Source: Aquimonas voraii
GTDB taxonomy: Bacteria > Pseudomonadota > Gammaproteobacteria > Xanthomonadales > Xanthomonadaceae
Assembly (NCBI RefSeq): GCF_900101825.1
Contig: NZ_FNAG01000002.1
Location: forward strand, 186,001 to 250,000
Direction: 5' to 3'
DNA length: 64,000 bases
Shown: positions 62,047 to 64,000 of the stretch, piece after piece
Position numbering within the stretch: the stretch's first letter is position 1
How the letters are laid out: every line of letters starts with the position of its first letter
The notes under the pieces: model-generated
Database searches by the model: none
What the model was told of the DNA's origin: nothing
What the model saw: the letters and a program-made list of their open reading frames with translations, nothing else
Position numbers and translations under genes: made by a program

Positions 62047-63865
62047 TGTGAATCGTTTCCGAGCTCTGAAAACCTCCGGACTGCTGTTGGCCTTGAGCTG
62101 TGCAGGCAGTGTCATTGCGACTCCGCTGGACAGCGCGTTCAGCTATCAGGGCGAGCTGCGTGATGCGGGCGCTCCCGCGAATGGCCTGTACGACCTGGAG
62201 CTGTGTCTGTTCGATCAGTTCGTGGGCGCCAGCGCGCTGGCCTGCGTGAGCGCTGCGGATGTGCCGGTACAGAACGGTCTGTTCACCACCGCCGTCGATT
62301 TCGGCAGCGGCGCATTCATCGGCCAGCAGCGCTATCTGGAGCTTCGGGTACGTCCGGGCGCCAGAGGCGGCGCTTACACGCCCCTGGCACCACGGCAGTT
62401 GATACGGGCGGTTCCGGAAGCCGTACGCGCGGCCAGCAGCAGCGTTGCGCCGTGGTCGGGGCTGATCGGCGTGCCCGCTGGCTTTGCCGACGGCGTTGAC
62501 GACGACAGCGGTGGCACGGTGAGCCTCGTCGCTGCTGGCACCGGGCTCAGCGGGGGACCGATCACCGGCAGCGGCACGCTGTCCATCGCCAACGGCGGCG
62601 TCGGCAGCCTGCAGCTCGCCGACGCTGCCGTCACCGCCGCCAAACTGGCCAACAGCGCGGTGGCCACTGCCGCCCTTGCCGATGCCAGCGTGACCTCGTC
62701 CAAGATCGCCGCGGGTGCGGTCGGCGGAACTCAGATCAATCCGGCTGAAGTACAGACGCGAATCGGGAGCGGTTGTCCTGCCGGAACGTTCATCCGCGCC
62801 GTCGATATTGACGGCTCGCTGCAGTGCGAGGCGCCCGCGCAAGCCCAGCAGCTCAATGCCGTCGACGAAATGGTTGGCGGCGGTTCGCCCTTCTTCGCCC
62901 GATCCTCGCTGGCGGTGCCGGCGGATGGTCTGCCGGTGATCGGCTACTACGACGGCAATACCCAGATGCTGCGCGTGGCGAAATGCCAGAACCCCAGCTG
63001 CAGCTTCTCGGGCCGACGCAGCCTGGGTGTCGCTGGACTCAATGCCTCGCTGGCTTTGGGCAGCGATCAGCTGCCGGTAATCAGTTCGCGCTCCGGCACG
63101 GATGTCAGCGTGAGCAAATGTGCAGATCCGTTCTGCGGCAGCGCCACCAGCACGGTCATCGACACGGCCACGGTCGACAGCACCAGCCTCGCAGTGCCGT
63201 CCGACGGGTTGCCGGTCGTGGCCTACAGCACGACCGCAGGCGCCTTGAAGGTGGCGAGATGCAGCACTGCGGCCTGCACCGGCGCTGCGACGATCACCAC
63301 CGTGCTGGCCAACGGCAACGCCCAATACGCCTCCTTGGCGTTGGGTGCGGACGGTCTGCCGCTGCTTGTGTACTCCGACCTTGGCAGCGTCTTCCGGGTG
63401 TTGAAGTGCAGCACCGTCAGCTGCGCGGGGTCCACCACCATCAGCGCCCTGGACGGCGGCACGCAGGGGCTTACTGCGGCCATTGCGCTGGGCCACGACG
63501 GCCTACCGGTGATCAGCTTCTGGGGCGGATCCCAGCTGCGCGTAGCCAAGTGCGCCAACCCCGCCTGCAGCGGCGGGACGATCGTCAGCGTGATCGACAC
63601 GCTCAGCAGCAGCAACGGTCTGGTGAGCTCGATCACCGTCGATGCAGCGGGCATCCCGATCATCGCCTACGCTGACAACTCCGGCGCCAACACCAAGGTG
63701 GCCCGCTGCGGCGATGCGGCCTGTAGCGGGGCGGCCACCATCACCGCCTTCGACGTGTTTGGCAGTGCGTCCATCGCCATCGGCGCCGACGGCTTGCCGG
63801 TGATGAGCAATCAGTCCGCGAGTGCGCTGCGCGTCTTCAAGTGCGGCACCCCCAACTGTCGCTAG
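62047..63865 (+). CDS. secreted repeat protein, unknown
   Basis: The coding frame begins at GTG 62048 (the base before it is included in the coordinate only as a margin); 605 residues. A signal peptide (LKTSGLLLALSCAGSVIA) is followed by FSYQGELRDAGAPANGLYDL, a motif of many tail-fibre-like secreted proteins; then a linker (ANGGVGSLQLADAAVTAAKL, ADASVTSSKI); then six or so repeats of the type SLAVPADGLPVIGYYD..LRVAKCQNPSC. Those repeats have paired cysteines and the DGLPV turn, so a beta-propeller-like fold is likely. Its stop overlaps the next minus-strand gene by a few bases. Confidence 0.75.
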
Positions 63866-64000
63866 CGTGGCTTCAGCAGCGCCGCGCGCAGCCTTGCGAG
63901 TTCGCCGCGCAGAGGCGCACCCGCATGCATCTGCGACTCGATGATGGGGGCCGCCTGCGCGATCAAGCGACTGGCCTGCGCGCGATCACCGGCGGCCAGC
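63862..64000 (-). CDS. 3' end of a gene, possibly helical
   Basis: Only 46 codons are inside the window. On the minus strand the frame reads LAAGDRAQASRLIAQAAP then IIESQMHAGAPLRGELARLRAALLKPR and stop at 63862. It looks helical and coding (TPR-like spacing), possibly the end of a TPR or kinase-TPR protein similar to that at 47.4 kb. It overlaps the preceding stop codon by four bases. Too short for a firm call. Confidence 0.45.
   Translation of the reverse strand, partial: LAAGDRAQASRLIAQAAPIIESQMHAGAPLRGELARLRAALLKPR

Overview
The window is very GC-rich, densely coded on both strands and entirely bacterial. The mix (ubiE, a UbiM-like hydroxylase, FabR-like TetR regulator, AmgK/MurU recycling pair, YjdM, MscL, S9/M1/M28 peptidases, TPR-coupled Ser/Thr kinase, secreted proteins with W-rich repeats and '-DGFE-' tails, GGATTCG heptamer repeats) points to a gammaproteobacterium of the Xanthomonadales/Lysobacterales. 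This is inferred from gene content and style; no rRNA or marker set is present.

Layout. 1-4.3 kb: an EAL fragment, a FabR-like regulator, an FKBP lipoprotein, a DUF2007 protein, a DUF6159 membrane protein and a ferredoxin-NADP reductase. 4.6-16.4 kb: tandem secreted paralogues, a Tat-exported dienelactone hydrolase, yjdM, small membrane proteins, an MmyB-type regulator, several secreted proteins of unknown role, a GNAT and a flavin reductase. 17.1-21.8 kb: a toxin-antitoxin island (hipBA, vapBC, and an antitoxin plus PIN toxin broken by a stop codon) beside a carbon-nitrogen hydrolase whose 3' end is present three times. 22.4-32.4 kb: hutI plus GNAT, UbiM-like monooxygenase, a secreted W-repeat protein, nadC, an enoyl-CoA hydratase, and an H-NOX gene directly upstream of a PAS-GGDEF-EAL protein. 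32.5-44.2 kb: an aminotransferase, an M28 peptidase, mscL, a tight run (DUF6580, PduO, deacetylase, amgK, murU), a Rieske protein, ElaA-like GNAT plus ion transporter, and ubiE. 44.5-64 kb: M1 peptidase, alpha/beta hydrolase with kinase-TPR protein, S9 peptidase, FAH protein with a PYROXD2-like oxidoreductase, a haem-motif secreted protein, a methyltransferase, gamma-glutamyltransferase and two secreted proteins.

Most striking non-coding content. (1) A dispersed element of about 150 bp, called R1 here, has five full copies (2.3, 10.8, 25.9, 27.7, 50.2 kb) and one partial copy. Its hairpins keep their positions and loops while stem sequences change in compensating ways. One copy runs into the 3' end of nadC. 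(2) An element called R2 has a TAGGGTGGGCC..GGCCCACC palindrome. In the toxin-antitoxin island three R2 copies are each joined, without gaps, to the last about 30 codons of the hydrolase gene; the two outer ones are remnants. This looks like repeated insertion of toxin-antitoxin cassettes at a gene 3' end. (3) Three 27-bp-spaced operator-like sites cover a near-consensus promoter before hipBA.

Genes likely working together: H-NOX with the GGDEF-EAL protein (NO to c-di-GMP); AmgK with MurU (cell-wall recycling); PduO with the DUF6580 protein (possibly cobalamin or cobalt); alpha/beta hydrolase with the kinase (overlapping genes); hipB with hipA and vapB with vapC.
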